DNA from: Opitutia bacterium
GTDB lineage: Bacteria > Verrucomicrobiota > Verrucomicrobiia > Opitutales > Opitutaceae
Assembly: GCA_947474365.1 (NCBI GenBank)
Contig: CANJIU010000014.1
Coordinates: forward strand, 1 to 64,000
Reading direction: 5' to 3'
Length of the DNA stretch: 64,000 nucleotides
Shown: positions 25,757 to 34,286 of the stretch, piece by piece
Layout: each line of letters opens with the position of its first letter
Position numbering within the stretch: position 1 is the first letter of the stretch
The notes under the pieces: model-generated
Seen by the model: only the letters and a program-made list of their open reading frames with translations
Told to the model about the DNA's origin: nothing
Database searches by the model: none
Made by a program: the position numbers and the translations under genes

Positions 25757-28014
25757 TCGCACCCGAGAGCAACTCCGACTCCCAGCCACGTCGAGTTCGG
25801 CCCGACCGGTTTCAGCGCCTGGGCGTCGCTTCGCTCCTCGTCGGCGCGATGCTCGTGCTGGGTTGCGGACGGGAAGCGAAGCCACCAGTGACGGTGGCGG
25901 CAACCCCACCGGTCACGACCGCGTTCAAGGCCGCGGACTGCCGTTCGTGCCATGAGGAAATTTTCAAGTCGTGGTCCACGTCTGACCACGCCCAAGCCCA
26001 CCGCGTGGTCGACGCGAAGGCCGATGCGGATGCCTTTGCGACGCCCCGCGTGCTCTCGCTCCATGGGGTCGACTACAAACTGGAGTGGAAGGACGCGCGG
26101 CCGACCTTTGCGGAGAAGCGCGGCACCCAGGCAGTCGACACCTACGCGGCGGAATTCGCCCTCGGCTACAAACCGCTGCGACAGTACATCGTGCCCGCCG
26201 GCGGCGGCCGCTACCAGGCGGCGGAACTCGCGTTTGATCCGGCGCGCAAGGAGTTCTTCAACGTTTTTGGCGACGAACGCCGCCAACTCGGGGAATGGGG
26301 CCATTGGCGCGGACGCGGCATGAACTGGAACTCCATGTGCGCCCATTGCCATCTCACGGACTACCGGAAAAACTACGATTCCACGACCGACACCTACGCG
26401 ACCACGTGGCGCGAACACGGGGTCGCCTGTTCGCAATGCCACGGCGATCTGCCCGCGACCCACGTCGATCCGAAGCGAAAACCCGCCACCGCACCGGCAC
26501 CGGTCACCGCCGCCGATCTCAAGCGCGCCCAGGAAACGTGCGCCCCCTGCCATGCCCGCAACGAATTGCTCACGGGCCGACTCGTCCCCGGCGGCTCCTA
26601 CAACGACCACTACCGGCTCACCCTCCCGACCGAGGCCTCCGTCTTCTATCCTGACGGGCAAATGAAGGATGAAGATTTCAACTACACCTCATTTCTCACC
26701 AGCAAGATGGGCGGCAAGGCGGGTGTGACCTGCCTCGACTGCCACGATCCGCATACGCTGAAGACCAAGCTGCCGTCGGACAACAACGCGATCTGCCTGC
26801 AATGCCACGGGCCCTCCCCGCGCAACAACGCGCCCATCATCGATCCGGTGGCCCATTCCCACCATGGCGCCGACAGCACGGGCAACCGGTGCGTCACCTG
26901 CCACATGCCGACGACCGTTTACATGCAGCGCGATCCGCGGCATGACCACGGTTTCCTCAAGCCCGATCCCCTGCTCACGAAGGAACTCGGCATCCCCAAT
27001 TCCTGCAACCGCTGCCACACCGACCAGACCACCGAGTGGGCGATTGCCCGCACCGACGAGTGGTACGGCGCCAAGATGCAGTCGCGCCAGCGCGAACGGG
27101 CCCGGGCCGTCACCGCCGCCCAGGCCAACGCGCCGGAAGCCGCGGGCAAGCTGCTCGCGCTCATCGCGGATGAAGATATTCCGGCCTGGCGGGCGACGCT
27201 TTTGCAACTGACGCGTGGATACACCGCGACCGAACCCCGCGTGTTGGCCGCCGCCCGCGAGGCGCTGCAGCATGCCGATCCCCTCGTTCGCTCGGCCGGG
27301 GCCCAAGTCCTCGGGTCGGTGCCGAGCCAAACCGCCGCGCTACGACCACTCCTCAACGACCCAACGCGGCTGGTCCGCCTTGACGCCGCCTGGCCGCTTT
27401 CCACCGAGTTGCCGCCGAACTCCCCCGCCCGGCAGGAACTCGACGCCTACCTCGCCGTCAGCGCCGATCAACCGGCCGGCCGCATGCGGATCGGGCAGGA
27501 TCTTTTTAATCGCGGCCGAGCCGCCGACGCCGAATCACATCTGCGGAAAGCCGTCGAATGGGATCCCAATTCCCCCGGAATTCTCGACGCCCTGGGCGTG
27601 GTGCTCAACGAGGTGGGCAAGACGTCCGAAGCGGCGGCCATGTTGTGGCGTGCGGCGCAATTGAGCCCCACCGACGCCGGCGCCGCCTTCAACGCCGCTC
27701 TTGCCTTTGCCGGCGCGCGCAAGCTCTCCGACGCTGAATTCGCCCTCCGCGAGGCCCTGCGTCGAAACCCACGTCATGACCGCGCCTCCTACAACCTCGG
27801 ATTGCTGCTCGCCCAGACCGGGCGCCCGGACGAGGCGATCGCGGCACTGGAAACGGCGGAGAAGAACGCGCCCAATGTCGCCGACTATCCGTACGCGCGC
27901 GCCACGATTCATTGGCAACGCAAGGAACGCACTGCCGCCATCGCCGCCGCCCAACGAGCGCTGCAAATCGACCCGACCCACGCCGAGGCGCGTGCCCTGC
28001 TTAACCAGCGGTAG
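25753..28014 (+). CDS. Octaheme cytochrome c lipoprotein with TPR domain
   Basis: 753 residues. A transmembrane leader ends in a lipobox-like VLGC (about residue 36-39), suggesting a lipid anchor. Eight CXXCH haem-binding motifs follow: CRSCH, CAHCH, CSQCH, CAPCH, CLDCH, CLQCH, CVTCH and CNRCH, all within about residues 60-430, in the cytochrome c554/nitrite-reductase-like multihaem style. A helical HEAT-like stretch (about 450-570) and TPRs (about 580-750, LRKAVEWDPNSPGILDALGVVLNE onward) complete it. I infer periplasmic electron transfer with the TPRs as a docking platform; the redox partner is unknown. It is translationally coupled to galM. Confidence 0.9.
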   Translation: MIAPESNSDSQPRRVRPDRFQRLGVASLLVGAMLVLGCGREAKPPVTVAATPPVTTAFKAADCRSCHEEIFKSWSTSDHAQAHRVVDAKADADAFATPRVLSLHGVDYKLEWKDARPTFAEKRGTQAVDTYAAEFALGYKPLRQYIVPAGGGRYQAAELAFDPARKEFFNVFGDERRQLGEWGHWRGRGMNWNSMCAHCHLTDYRKNYDSTTDTYATTWREHGVACSQCHGDLPATHVDPKRKPATAPAPVTAADLKRAQETCAPCHARNELLTGRLVPGGSYNDHYRLTLPTEASVFYPDGQMKDEDFNYTSFLTSKMGGKAGVTCLDCHDPHTLKTKLPSDNNAICLQCHGPSPRNNAPIIDPVAHSHHGADSTGNRCVTCHMPTTVYMQRDPRHDHGFLKPDPLLTKELGIPNSCNRCHTDQTTEWAIARTDEWYGAKMQSRQRERARAVTAAQANAPEAAGKLLALIADEDIPAWRATLLQLTRGYTATEPRVLAAAREALQHADPLVRSAGAQVLGSVPSQTAALRPLLNDPTRLVRLDAAWPLSTELPPNSPARQELDAYLAVSADQPAGRMRIGQDLFNRGRAADAESHLRKAVEWDPNSPGILDALGVVLNEVGKTSEAAAMLWRAAQLSPTDAGAAFNAALAFAGARKLSDAEFALREALRRNPRHDRASYNLGLLLAQTGRPDEAIAALETAEKNAPNVADYPYARATIHWQRKERTAAIAAAQRALQIDPTHAEARALLNQR

Positions 28015-28025
28015 CACGACGCCAG

Positions 28026-28058
28026 GCGGCTTCACCTCCCGAAGGGGGTGAAGGCCGC
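28026..28058. terminator. Bidirectional hairpin between convergent genes
   Basis: CTTCACCTCC (28030-28039) pairs with GGGGGTGAAG (28044-28053) across a CGAA tetraloop, extended by GCGG/CCGC with one bulged base. It sits exactly between the convergent cytochrome and cupin genes. There is no clear T-run. Confidence 0.55.
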
Positions 28059-28460
28059 TCACAACCTGCCATAGTCCGCGTCAGTCACGTGCTCAAGCCA
28101 CGTTGCCGCGTTGCCGCTCTCATCCGCCTGTTGCACGGCAAGATGGACCATCTGCGTGTTCGGCCCGGCTCCGTGCCAGTGCCGCTCGCCCGGTTCAAAC
28201 CAGACCGAATCACCGGGGAACACCACCTTCACGGGTTCCCCCGCGCGCTGCACGCGCCCCACGCCCGAGAGAATGTGCAGGGTCTGCCCAAAGGGATGGG
28301 TGTGCCAGGCCGTCCGCGCACCTGGCTCAAACGAAACCCGCACGACCCGAGTGCGCGACGCCGCGGGCGCACCTGAAATCTCATCCAGCCAAACGGCGCC
28401 GGTAAAATAGTCCGCCGGGCCGCGTTTCGAGTTCGCCGTGTCCGCTCGCGTAATGGTCAT
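28059..28460 (-). CDS. Cupin-domain protein
   Basis: 133 residues. Single-domain cupin with the metal-binding motifs GARTAWHTHPFGQTLHILSG (about 49-68) and PGDSVWFEPGERHWHGAG (about 84-101). It closely resembles small cupins of the (R)-mandelonitrile lyase / carboxymuconolactone-decarboxylase-associated group, which begin with M-x-ITRA and contain KGPADYFTG-type sequence. In-frame starts at 28502 and 28541 are possible; the start at 28460 matches the family best. It lies downstream of a GNAT gene on the same strand and is probably co-transcribed. The substrate is unknown. Confidence 0.85.
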   Translation of the reverse strand: MTITRADTANSKRGPADYFTGAVWLDEISGAPAASRTRVVRVSFEPGARTAWHTHPFGQTLHILSGVGRVQRAGEPVKVVFPGDSVWFEPGERHWHGAGPNTQMVHLAVQQADESGNAATWLEHVTDADYGRL

Positions 28461-28547
28461 GCGGGCGAGCTTGAAGCCGCTCGGCCCGACCTCAATTCCC
28501 ATCTCGGGCCGACTCCAAACCCATCCGCTGGAATTCGCCAAGGCGCC

Positions 28548-29057
28548 TCACAAACCGCGGGCGAAGAGTTTGGAGGCCGCGCCATTTTCGCCCATCCACG
28601 TCATCCGTTCATAGGCGAAGCCCAGTTTTTCCAACAATCGAATCGAATTCTCGTTGTCGGGCGCGGTGATGGCGACGACCCGCTTCAGCCCCATGACATC
28701 CTTGCCGTGGGCCAACGCGGCCTGGGAGGATTCGTAGGCATACCCTTGGCCCCGGTACGGCTCGCGAAAGGCGAATCCGAGGTCGAAATCGGCGAGTGTC
28801 TCCCGTTTGACCAGGCCGCAGATGCCGAGCGCGGCTCCGTCCTCGGTTCGTTGCACGAGATAGTGCCCGAATCCGAAGCGAAGATACATGGCGAGCGGAC
28901 CTTTCTCGAGGTAGCGCCGCGCATCAGCGACGTTCTTCACCCCACGATCGCCGATGAACCTGAGCCACGCCGGCTCGTTGAGCAACGCGACGACAAAGTC
29001 GGCGTCGTCGAACGTGAGCGGGCGGAGGGTGAGGCGATCGGTGGTGAGGACACTCAT
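28548..29057 (-). CDS. GNAT-family N-acetyltransferase
   Basis: 169 residues of the RimJ/RimL-like GNAT group: TDRLTLRPLTFDDADFV at the start, then FDLGFAFREPYRGQGYAYESSQAALAHG, which holds the acetyl-CoA pyrophosphate-binding Q/RxxGxG/A motif (RGQGYA), and NENSIRLLEKLGFAYER as the C-terminal core helix and strand. It transfers an acetyl group from acetyl-CoA to an unknown amine. The start at 29057 fits the usual ML-TDRLTLR opening. It is divergent from a rhomboid gene, with 43 bases between the two starts. Confidence 0.88.
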   Translation of the reverse strand: MSVLTTDRLTLRPLTFDDADFVVALLNEPAWLRFIGDRGVKNVADARRYLEKGPLAMYLRFGFGHYLVQRTEDGAALGICGLVKRETLADFDLGFAFREPYRGQGYAYESSQAALAHGKDVMGLKRVVAITAPDNENSIRLLEKLGFAYERMTWMGENGAASKLFARGL

Positions 29058-29100
29058 TGAACTGCTGGCGGAAACGGGGAGAATGACTACGGTCAGCGCA

Positions 29101-29967
29101 ATGTCATCACCCGATGCAACCGCGGTCGCCACCGGAGAATCCCTCCCGGCCGAACTGGTCGTGGTGGGGAGCTATGCCAATTACACCTCCGGCGCCGAGC
29201 ACGGTCTCGTGGTGCTGGCGATGGGACGGCCCTACTGGCTCGTACCGGACGGAGATCGATTTTCGCTGATGATCGAACCATCGGGCGATGCCGCCGTGCG
29301 GGAGCAACTCGCGCGCTTCGACCGGGAAAGCGTTGGCTGGCCGCCGGCCCCGCTGGGCGCGGGCGAGGTTCGGACGGTGGATCTGTTCACGCCGCTCCTC
29401 TGGGCGATGCTCGTTGTCGGGATTTTCAGCGCGCAACAGCGGCATCCCCACCTCGTGGAAAGCGGTGCACTCACCACGACGGCGCTCTTTGCGGGAGGCG
29501 AATGGTGGCGACTGGGAACCGCCCTGTTTCTCCACGGTGACGCCGGCCACCTGGTGTCGAACACCGTGAGCGGCTTCCTCGTCTTCGCCGCCGCCCTTTC
29601 CGCATTTGGCACCGCGCGCGGCTGGCTGCTGCTGTTACTGGCGGCCGTGATGGGAAATTTTGCCTCGGCGGCCTTCAACGGCACGGAACCGTATTCATCC
29701 ATCGGCGCTTCGACAGCGATTTTTGGCGGCCTCGGCTTGCTCACCGGCCAGGCGATCAGGGTGGCGCGAAATTCCACCCATCCGCATCGGTTGCGCGGGA
29801 TGGTCGTACCCCTCGGCGCAGGCCTGTGCGTCCTCGCGCTCTATGGCGCCGGCGGGCAGCGGGTCGACATCGGCGCCCATCTTTGCGGTTTTGCCGCGGG
29901 GCTTGGAATTGGCCTGGTGACGGCGCCCGCACCACGGGCGAAGCTGAAGACTCACGCCGTCGCGTGA
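29101..29967 (+). CDS. Rhomboid-family intramembrane serine protease
   Basis: 288 residues. A soluble N-terminal part (about 1-95) precedes six or so membrane helices. Rhomboid features are GGEWWRLGTALFLHGDAGHLVSNT (about 134-157, with the conserved His/Asn region), the catalytic-serine motif SSIGASTAIFGGLGLL (about 199-214) and the catalytic-His helix VDIGAHLCGFAAGLGIG (about 259-275). Rhomboids cleave substrate proteins within the membrane; the substrate is not known. The 3' end overlaps the convergent PLP-decarboxylase gene by 16 bases. Confidence 0.9.
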   Translation: MSSPDATAVATGESLPAELVVVGSYANYTSGAEHGLVVLAMGRPYWLVPDGDRFSLMIEPSGDAAVREQLARFDRESVGWPPAPLGAGEVRTVDLFTPLLWAMLVVGIFSAQQRHPHLVESGALTTTALFAGGEWWRLGTALFLHGDAGHLVSNTVSGFLVFAAALSAFGTARGWLLLLLAAVMGNFASAAFNGTEPYSSIGASTAIFGGLGLLTGQAIRVARNSTHPHRLRGMVVPLGAGLCVLALYGAGGQRVDIGAHLCGFAAGLGIGLVTAPAPRAKLKTHAVA

Positions 29968-31304
29968 TTGAGTCGCACCATCGCCGCGACGCTGCGATCC
30001 ACGTCGGCATCCGTCGTGGCCCATGACGAGACACTGATCCGCATCGCCGTCCGGCCCTGCCATACCGTGATGCCCGCCCAACACGTGCCGTCGGCCTGGA
30101 TGGCTTCGATGACGCGTTTCGTCCGGTCGGCGTCGCCAAAGGAGACCAACACCTGGTTGAGGACGACATCGTTCAAGATTTCAAAACCGGCCGCCGACAA
30201 TTTCTCCGCGAACCGCCGGGCTTGCGCGCAATTGCGCCCGATCAAGTCGGCCAGGCCGGAGCGGCCGAGCGAACGCAGCGCCGCCCATACCTCGACCCCC
30301 CGCGCGCGGCGCGACAATTCCGGAGTGAAGTCTCCCGGGTTTCGCTGGTCACTCTGCGTCGGCAGATACTCGGCCGTAATGGCCATCGCCGCCTGCAGCG
30401 CGTGCGGGTCACGCACAAAAGCCAGGCCGGAATCATAGGGCACATTCAGCCATTTATGGGCGTCCGTCGCCCACGAATCGGCCGAGCTGATTCCGTTCAC
30501 CAAATGCGCGAGCGTCGGCGCAGCTGCGGCCCAAAGCCCAAACGCGCCGTCGACGTGCACCCACGCCCCTGACGGCTGGACGCTTGCGCACACCTCCGCA
30601 ATCGGATCGAACGCCCCGGTGTTCACGTTGCCCGCCTGCACACAGACGATCGTCGGTCCGGAAATCACTGGCAGACACTCCGAGCGCATCCGCCCCTGGC
30701 CGTCGACCGGGACCTTGACGACCCGCGTTCGCCCCAGTCCAAGGAGACCGAGCGATTTCGTCACCGACGGATGAGCCTCGGCTCCGATGACGATGGTTAC
30801 CGGCGGCGCGCCGAACAAACCATCCGCCTCCACGTTCCAACCCACGCGGGCGAGCACGGCGTGACGGGCGGCCGCCAGCCCGCACAGGTTCGCGACTGTC
30901 GCACCGGTTACGAACGCACCGCCACAGCCGGGCGGGAGGCGCAGGACCTCAAGCAACCAGCGCAATGCGACTTGCTCAAGATAAGCCGTGCCGGGCGTCG
31001 GTCGGAATAGGCCTGTGTTCTGATCCCAGGCGCCGGCCAGCCAATTGGCCGCGAGCGTAACTGGCAGGGAGCCTCCGATCACAAATCCAAAAAAACGCGG
31101 GCCGGCCATCGCGGTTGTGGCCGGTGAACCCACTTCATCGAGCAAGCGAAGGGTTTCGCGATCGTCGGTGGGGCCCGGCGAAAGTGGCGTATCAAACGCC
31201 CGCAAGGCCGTCACCGCCCCAGGCGACGGGGCCACCGGACGCTCCGACAAGCTTTCCAGATATCGGAGTGACCGCGCGGCCGCGTCATTGAGGAGTTCTT
31301 TCAT
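29952..31304 (-). CDS. PLP-dependent group II decarboxylase-like protein
   Basis: 450 residues of the aromatic-amino-acid/glutamate decarboxylase family. The PLP lysine is in SWATDAHKWLNVPYDSGLAF (about residue 285), preceded by WVHVDGAFGLWA, whose Asp binds the pyridine nitrogen, and by CVQAGNVNTGAFDP. An early segment FGFVIGGSLPVTLAANWLAGAWDQN matches the family. The reaction is probably decarboxylation of an aromatic or related amino acid, but related proteins with other activities exist. The gene converges with the rhomboid gene. No amino-acid transporter is adjacent. Confidence 0.88.
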   Translation of the reverse strand: MKELLNDAAARSLRYLESLSERPVAPSPGAVTALRAFDTPLSPGPTDDRETLRLLDEVGSPATTAMAGPRFFGFVIGGSLPVTLAANWLAGAWDQNTGLFRPTPGTAYLEQVALRWLLEVLRLPPGCGGAFVTGATVANLCGLAAARHAVLARVGWNVEADGLFGAPPVTIVIGAEAHPSVTKSLGLLGLGRTRVVKVPVDGQGRMRSECLPVISGPTIVCVQAGNVNTGAFDPIAEVCASVQPSGAWVHVDGAFGLWAAAAPTLAHLVNGISSADSWATDAHKWLNVPYDSGLAFVRDPHALQAAMAITAEYLPTQSDQRNPGDFTPELSRRARGVEVWAALRSLGRSGLADLIGRNCAQARRFAEKLSAAGFEILNDVVLNQVLVSFGDADRTKRVIEAIQADGTCWAGITVWQGRTAMRISVSSWATTDADVDRSVAAMVRLNHATA

Positions 31305-31400
31305 GCGCGAAGCTTTCGCTCCCGCCGAGTTTCAATCAAGCCCGAGAACGAAACGTTCCGTTCTCACCATCACGATGTCGGGAGTTCCAAGAGGCTCGCT

Positions 31401-32090
31401 TCAGTCGTCCCTCCGGCCGGACAGCAACAGCAGGATGTGGAGCAAGCTTCCGAGAGCAGCTACGAAGGCCGCGACATAAGTCAGCGCCGCCGCGTCAAGC
31501 GTCTCGTTCACGCCTTCCATCTCATCGCCGCCCAGAATTCCGAGATTTACCAATTGAACCTTGGCGCGACGGCTGGCATCAAACTCGACCGGTAACGTGA
31601 CCAATTGGAAGAGGCAGATAATCCCCAGCGCCACGGCTCCAAGCACCAGCAACTTACCACCGATTGCCGAACTGATGAGGAAAATTCCCAGAATCAGGAC
31701 GAAGTTGGCCACGCCGGCGGCAATCTGAGTGGCAGGCGCCAAAGTCTGCCGCACTGACATCATGGAGTATCCGATCTTGTGTTGAATCGCGTGGCCGGCC
31801 TCATGCGCCGCCACACCCAGAGCAGCCAGACTGGTCCCGTGGTAGTTGGCCGAGGAGAGCGCAAGCCGCTTGTGCATCGGATCGTAGTGGTCGGAAAGTT
31901 CACCCTCCACTTCGACAATCTCCACATCCGTGATCCCGGCCGACTGCATCACGGCCTGGGCCGCCTCGGCTCCACGGATCTGACCGCGGGAAGGTATCTC
32001 CATATTTTTAGCATACGCGCTCCTGATTTTCAGCTGCGCATACAAACCAAACAACATGGGAATGATAATGAGGATGATCCAGATGAGCAT
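31401..32090 (-). CDS. YugP-type zinc membrane protease
   Basis: 229 residues. An N-terminal membrane helix (MLIWIILIIIPMLFGLYAQ) is followed by the zinc-binding HEAGHAIQH motif (about residues 97-105), then two or more further hydrophobic segments (IAAGVANFVLILGIFLISSAIGG and LLVLGAVALGIICLFQLVTLP) and a C-terminal helix. The sequence DHYDPMHKRLALSSANYHGTSLAALGVAAHEAGHA is characteristic of the YugP/DUF2267-unrelated zinc metallopeptidase group. The cellular substrate is not known. It lies 161 bases downstream of the oxidoreductase gene on the same strand. Confidence 0.9.
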   Translation of the reverse strand: MLIWIILIIIPMLFGLYAQLKIRSAYAKNMEIPSRGQIRGAEAAQAVMQSAGITDVEIVEVEGELSDHYDPMHKRLALSSANYHGTSLAALGVAAHEAGHAIQHKIGYSMMSVRQTLAPATQIAAGVANFVLILGIFLISSAIGGKLLVLGAVALGIICLFQLVTLPVEFDASRRAKVQLVNLGILGGDEMEGVNETLDAAALTYVAAFVAALGSLLHILLLLSGRRDD

Positions 32091-32251
32091 GGGAGGAGTG
32101 GTTAGAGAGTTATGAGGCGTTCGTTTCGCCCCGGGGCGTCAGCCTCGGGTACGCAGCACCTTAACCAATCCACAGGATTTGCCAGTGAAAAACATGTGAT
32201 TGGAAACGACGTACCCGGTCTCCACGGGGCGGGTCAACTGCGCGAGGCGAA

Positions 32252-33400
32252 CTACGCGAGCTTCGGCACGTCCACCCAGCGGCGCTCGGCCCAGGACTTG
32301 AGCCCGAGTTCCGCCAGTTGCACGCCTTTTGCCCCCTGGAAAAGATTCCACGGGAACGGATCGCCTTTGACGACGTGCTTGAGGAAGAGCTCCCACTGCA
32401 CCTTAAAGGCATTGTCGTAGACCCCTTGATCCGGAACCGTCGTCCAACCGTCGAAATACTTGATCGGACTGTCGACATCCGGATTCCAGAGGCAGCGCGG
32501 AGTCGCGGAGAGGTGCTGGGCGGTGCAGTTGCGCAGGCCCGCGACCGCGGTTCCATGCGTTCCATCGACCTGCAGGGTGAGCAAATCGTCGCGCCGCACG
32601 CGTACGTCCCACGACGAATTGAACTGGCACACCACGCCGTTGACCAACTCGAAGGTGGCGTACGCCGAGTCATCGGCAGTGCAGGCGTAGGGTTTGCCCG
32701 CCTCGTCCCAGCGCTTCGGAATATGGGTGGCACCGAGACAGGTCAGTGACTTCACCTCGCCGAAGAGGTTCTGGATCACGTACTGCCAGTGGCACAGCAT
32801 ATCGACGATGATGCCACCATCATCCTCCTTGCGGTAATTCCACGACGGACGCTGCAGCTTCTCGTGCTCGCCCGTGAAAACCCAGTAGCCGAACTCGCCG
32901 CGCACCGAGAGAATTTTTCCGAAAAACCCGGTGTCGATCAGGTACTTCAGCTTCAGCAGGCCAGGCAGCCACAACTTGTCCTGGACGACGCCGTTCTTGA
33001 GGCCGGCGGCCGTCACCTCTTGGGCCAGGGCGAGCGCTTCTGCCGAGGTCGTGGCAGTGGGTTTCTCGCAGTAAATGTGTTTCTTGGCCGCGATGGCCTT
33101 GCGCACGCCGTTCGGACGTTGCCCCGTGAGCGTCGAATCGAAATAGATCTGGTTCGCCGGGTCGGCCAGAGCCGCGTCCAGGTTGGTCGAATACCGCTTC
33201 ACGCCGGCCCGGGCGGCGAGCGTCGCGAGTTTGGCCTCGCTGCGCCCGATCAGGATCGGGTCGGGCATGATGACCTCGGTGTCGCCCAGTTTGATGCCGC
33301 CCTGATCGATGATGGCCTTGATCGAACGCAGCAAATGCTGGTTCGTGCCCATGCGTCCGGTGACGCCGTTCATGATGATGCCGATTTTGTGCGTGGTCAT
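32252..33400 (-). CDS. Gfo/Idh/MocA-family oxidoreductase
   Basis: 382 residues. The N-terminal Rossmann domain begins KIGIIMNGVTGRMGTNQHLLRS (glycine-rich NAD(P)-binding turn). It contains YCEKPTATTSAEAL (about 115-128), the EKP motif of this family. The C-terminal half (about 150-382) is the substrate-binding domain, with GGIIVDMLCHWQYVIQNLFGEV, whose Asp and His positions match the usual catalytic region. Members oxidise or reduce sugars and inositols using NAD(P). The gene is divergent from an AraC regulator whose putative operator (33470-33505) abuts its promoter, suggesting a sugar-inducible gene. Confidence 0.9.
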   Translation of the reverse strand: MTTHKIGIIMNGVTGRMGTNQHLLRSIKAIIDQGGIKLGDTEVIMPDPILIGRSEAKLATLAARAGVKRYSTNLDAALADPANQIYFDSTLTGQRPNGVRKAIAAKKHIYCEKPTATTSAEALALAQEVTAAGLKNGVVQDKLWLPGLLKLKYLIDTGFFGKILSVRGEFGYWVFTGEHEKLQRPSWNYRKEDDGGIIVDMLCHWQYVIQNLFGEVKSLTCLGATHIPKRWDEAGKPYACTADDSAYATFELVNGVVCQFNSSWDVRVRRDDLLTLQVDGTHGTAVAGLRNCTAQHLSATPRCLWNPDVDSPIKYFDGWTTVPDQGVYDNAFKVQWELFLKHVVKGDPFPWNLFQGAKGVQLAELGLKSWAERRWVDVPKLA

Positions 33401-33442
33401 TGTCGTTGGGAGGAAGGGAGCGCTTCAGGATTGAAGGCAACA

Positions 33443-33448
33443 ATTCTA
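33443..33448 (-). promoter_or_regulatory. Putative -10 element of the Gfo/Idh/MocA gene
   Basis: Read on the minus strand these bases are TAGAAT, five of six matches to the bacterial -10 consensus. They lie 42 bases before the start codon. The -35 region falls next to the direct repeat at 33470-33505, in keeping with activator-dependent transcription. Confidence 0.4.
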
Positions 33449-33469
33449 ACGGTAAATCATCGTTGGTGT

Positions 33470-33505
33470 TAGCACGTTTCCGACTTTTGCTAGCATAAAT
33501 CCGAC
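33470..33505. promoter_or_regulatory. Putative AraC-type operator: two 15-base direct repeats, 21-base spacing
   Basis: TAGCACGTTTCCGAC (33470-33484) and TAGCATAAATCCGAC (33491-33505) share 11 of 15 bases, with both ends conserved. They recur exactly 21 bases apart, two helical turns, as expected for a dimer of an AraC-family protein. The repeat ends four bases before the AraC start codon and abuts the expected -35 region of the divergent oxidoreductase gene. Confidence 0.55.
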
Positions 33506-33508
33506 ACC

Positions 33509-34270
33509 ATGCTCGCCTGGAGTCCCCTTCTCGTCCAAAAAATTGAAATCCACGCGCTCGGCTTCGTCTTGCGCAAGCTCCAGCTCAATCGCCACCGCGA
33601 TGCCGAGGTCGCGCCGCACGGCCATCCGTTCGCCCAATTGATTCTCTATCTCTCGGGCGAAGGCGTGCAAACGGTCAAGGGACGCCGCCGCCGCGCCCGC
33701 ACGGGCGACCTCTTTGTGATTCCCGCCCAGGTGCCACACGGCTTCTCGGTCGCCGGCCGCAGCCGCCCGCTTTGTCTCGTGCTCGACTACGAACTCGAAG
33801 GGGCGGGCCAGGTCCGCGCCGCGCACCGTGCGCTGTCGCCCGCCACTCTCAATGAACTCCACCGCTTGCTTTCCCGCGTCCCGCGCAAGGGGCGGCTCAC
33901 CCTCGCCGACTATCCCGCCATCCTCGCCGTTGTCGCCCGCCTCCTCGAACAATCGCCCGCCTCCTCAAAGCCTGCGCCTTCGCTTTTTGAAAGAGTCACC
34001 GAGCAGGTCCGCACGCCGGACCCGTTGGAAAAAATCGCCCGCAAACTCGGTTATCACCCGGATCATCTCAACCGGAAGCTGAAGCGCGAGTTGGGCCTCG
34101 GGCTCCGCGCGCTCCGAGACACCGTCCGCCTGGAGAAGGCGCAAGCGGCACTCCGCAGTGAAACCAGCATCGCCGAAGCCGCGGTTCGCGCGGGTTTCGA
34201 CGACCCCAATTATTTTGCCCGTTGGTTCCGCCGCCAAACCGGCCGTACCCCCAGCGCGTGGCGTGGGTGA
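33509..34270 (+). CDS. AraC-family transcriptional regulator
   Basis: 253 residues. An N-terminal cupin sensor domain (about 15-95) has HRDAEVAPHGHPFAQLILYLSGEG and DLFVIPAQVPHGF. The C-terminal AraC domain (about 165-250) carries two helix-turn-helix motifs, seen in EKIARKLGYHPDHLNRKLKRELG and SIAEAAVRAGFDDPNYFARWFRRQTGRTPSAWR, the second being the standard AraC signature. It is divergent from a Gfo/Idh/MocA oxidoreductase and probably regulates it in response to a sugar or its derivative. The ATG used lies four bases after the putative operator, so the gene may be autoregulated. Confidence 0.93.
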   Translation: MLAWSPLLVQKIEIHALGFVLRKLQLNRHRDAEVAPHGHPFAQLILYLSGEGVQTVKGRRRRARTGDLFVIPAQVPHGFSVAGRSRPLCLVLDYELEGAGQVRAAHRALSPATLNELHRLLSRVPRKGRLTLADYPAILAVVARLLEQSPASSKPAPSLFERVTEQVRTPDPLEKIARKLGYHPDHLNRKLKRELGLGLRALRDTVRLEKAQAALRSETSIAEAAVRAGFDDPNYFARWFRRQTGRTPSAWRG

Positions 34271-34286
34271 CGCCGCCCCCGCCGCC

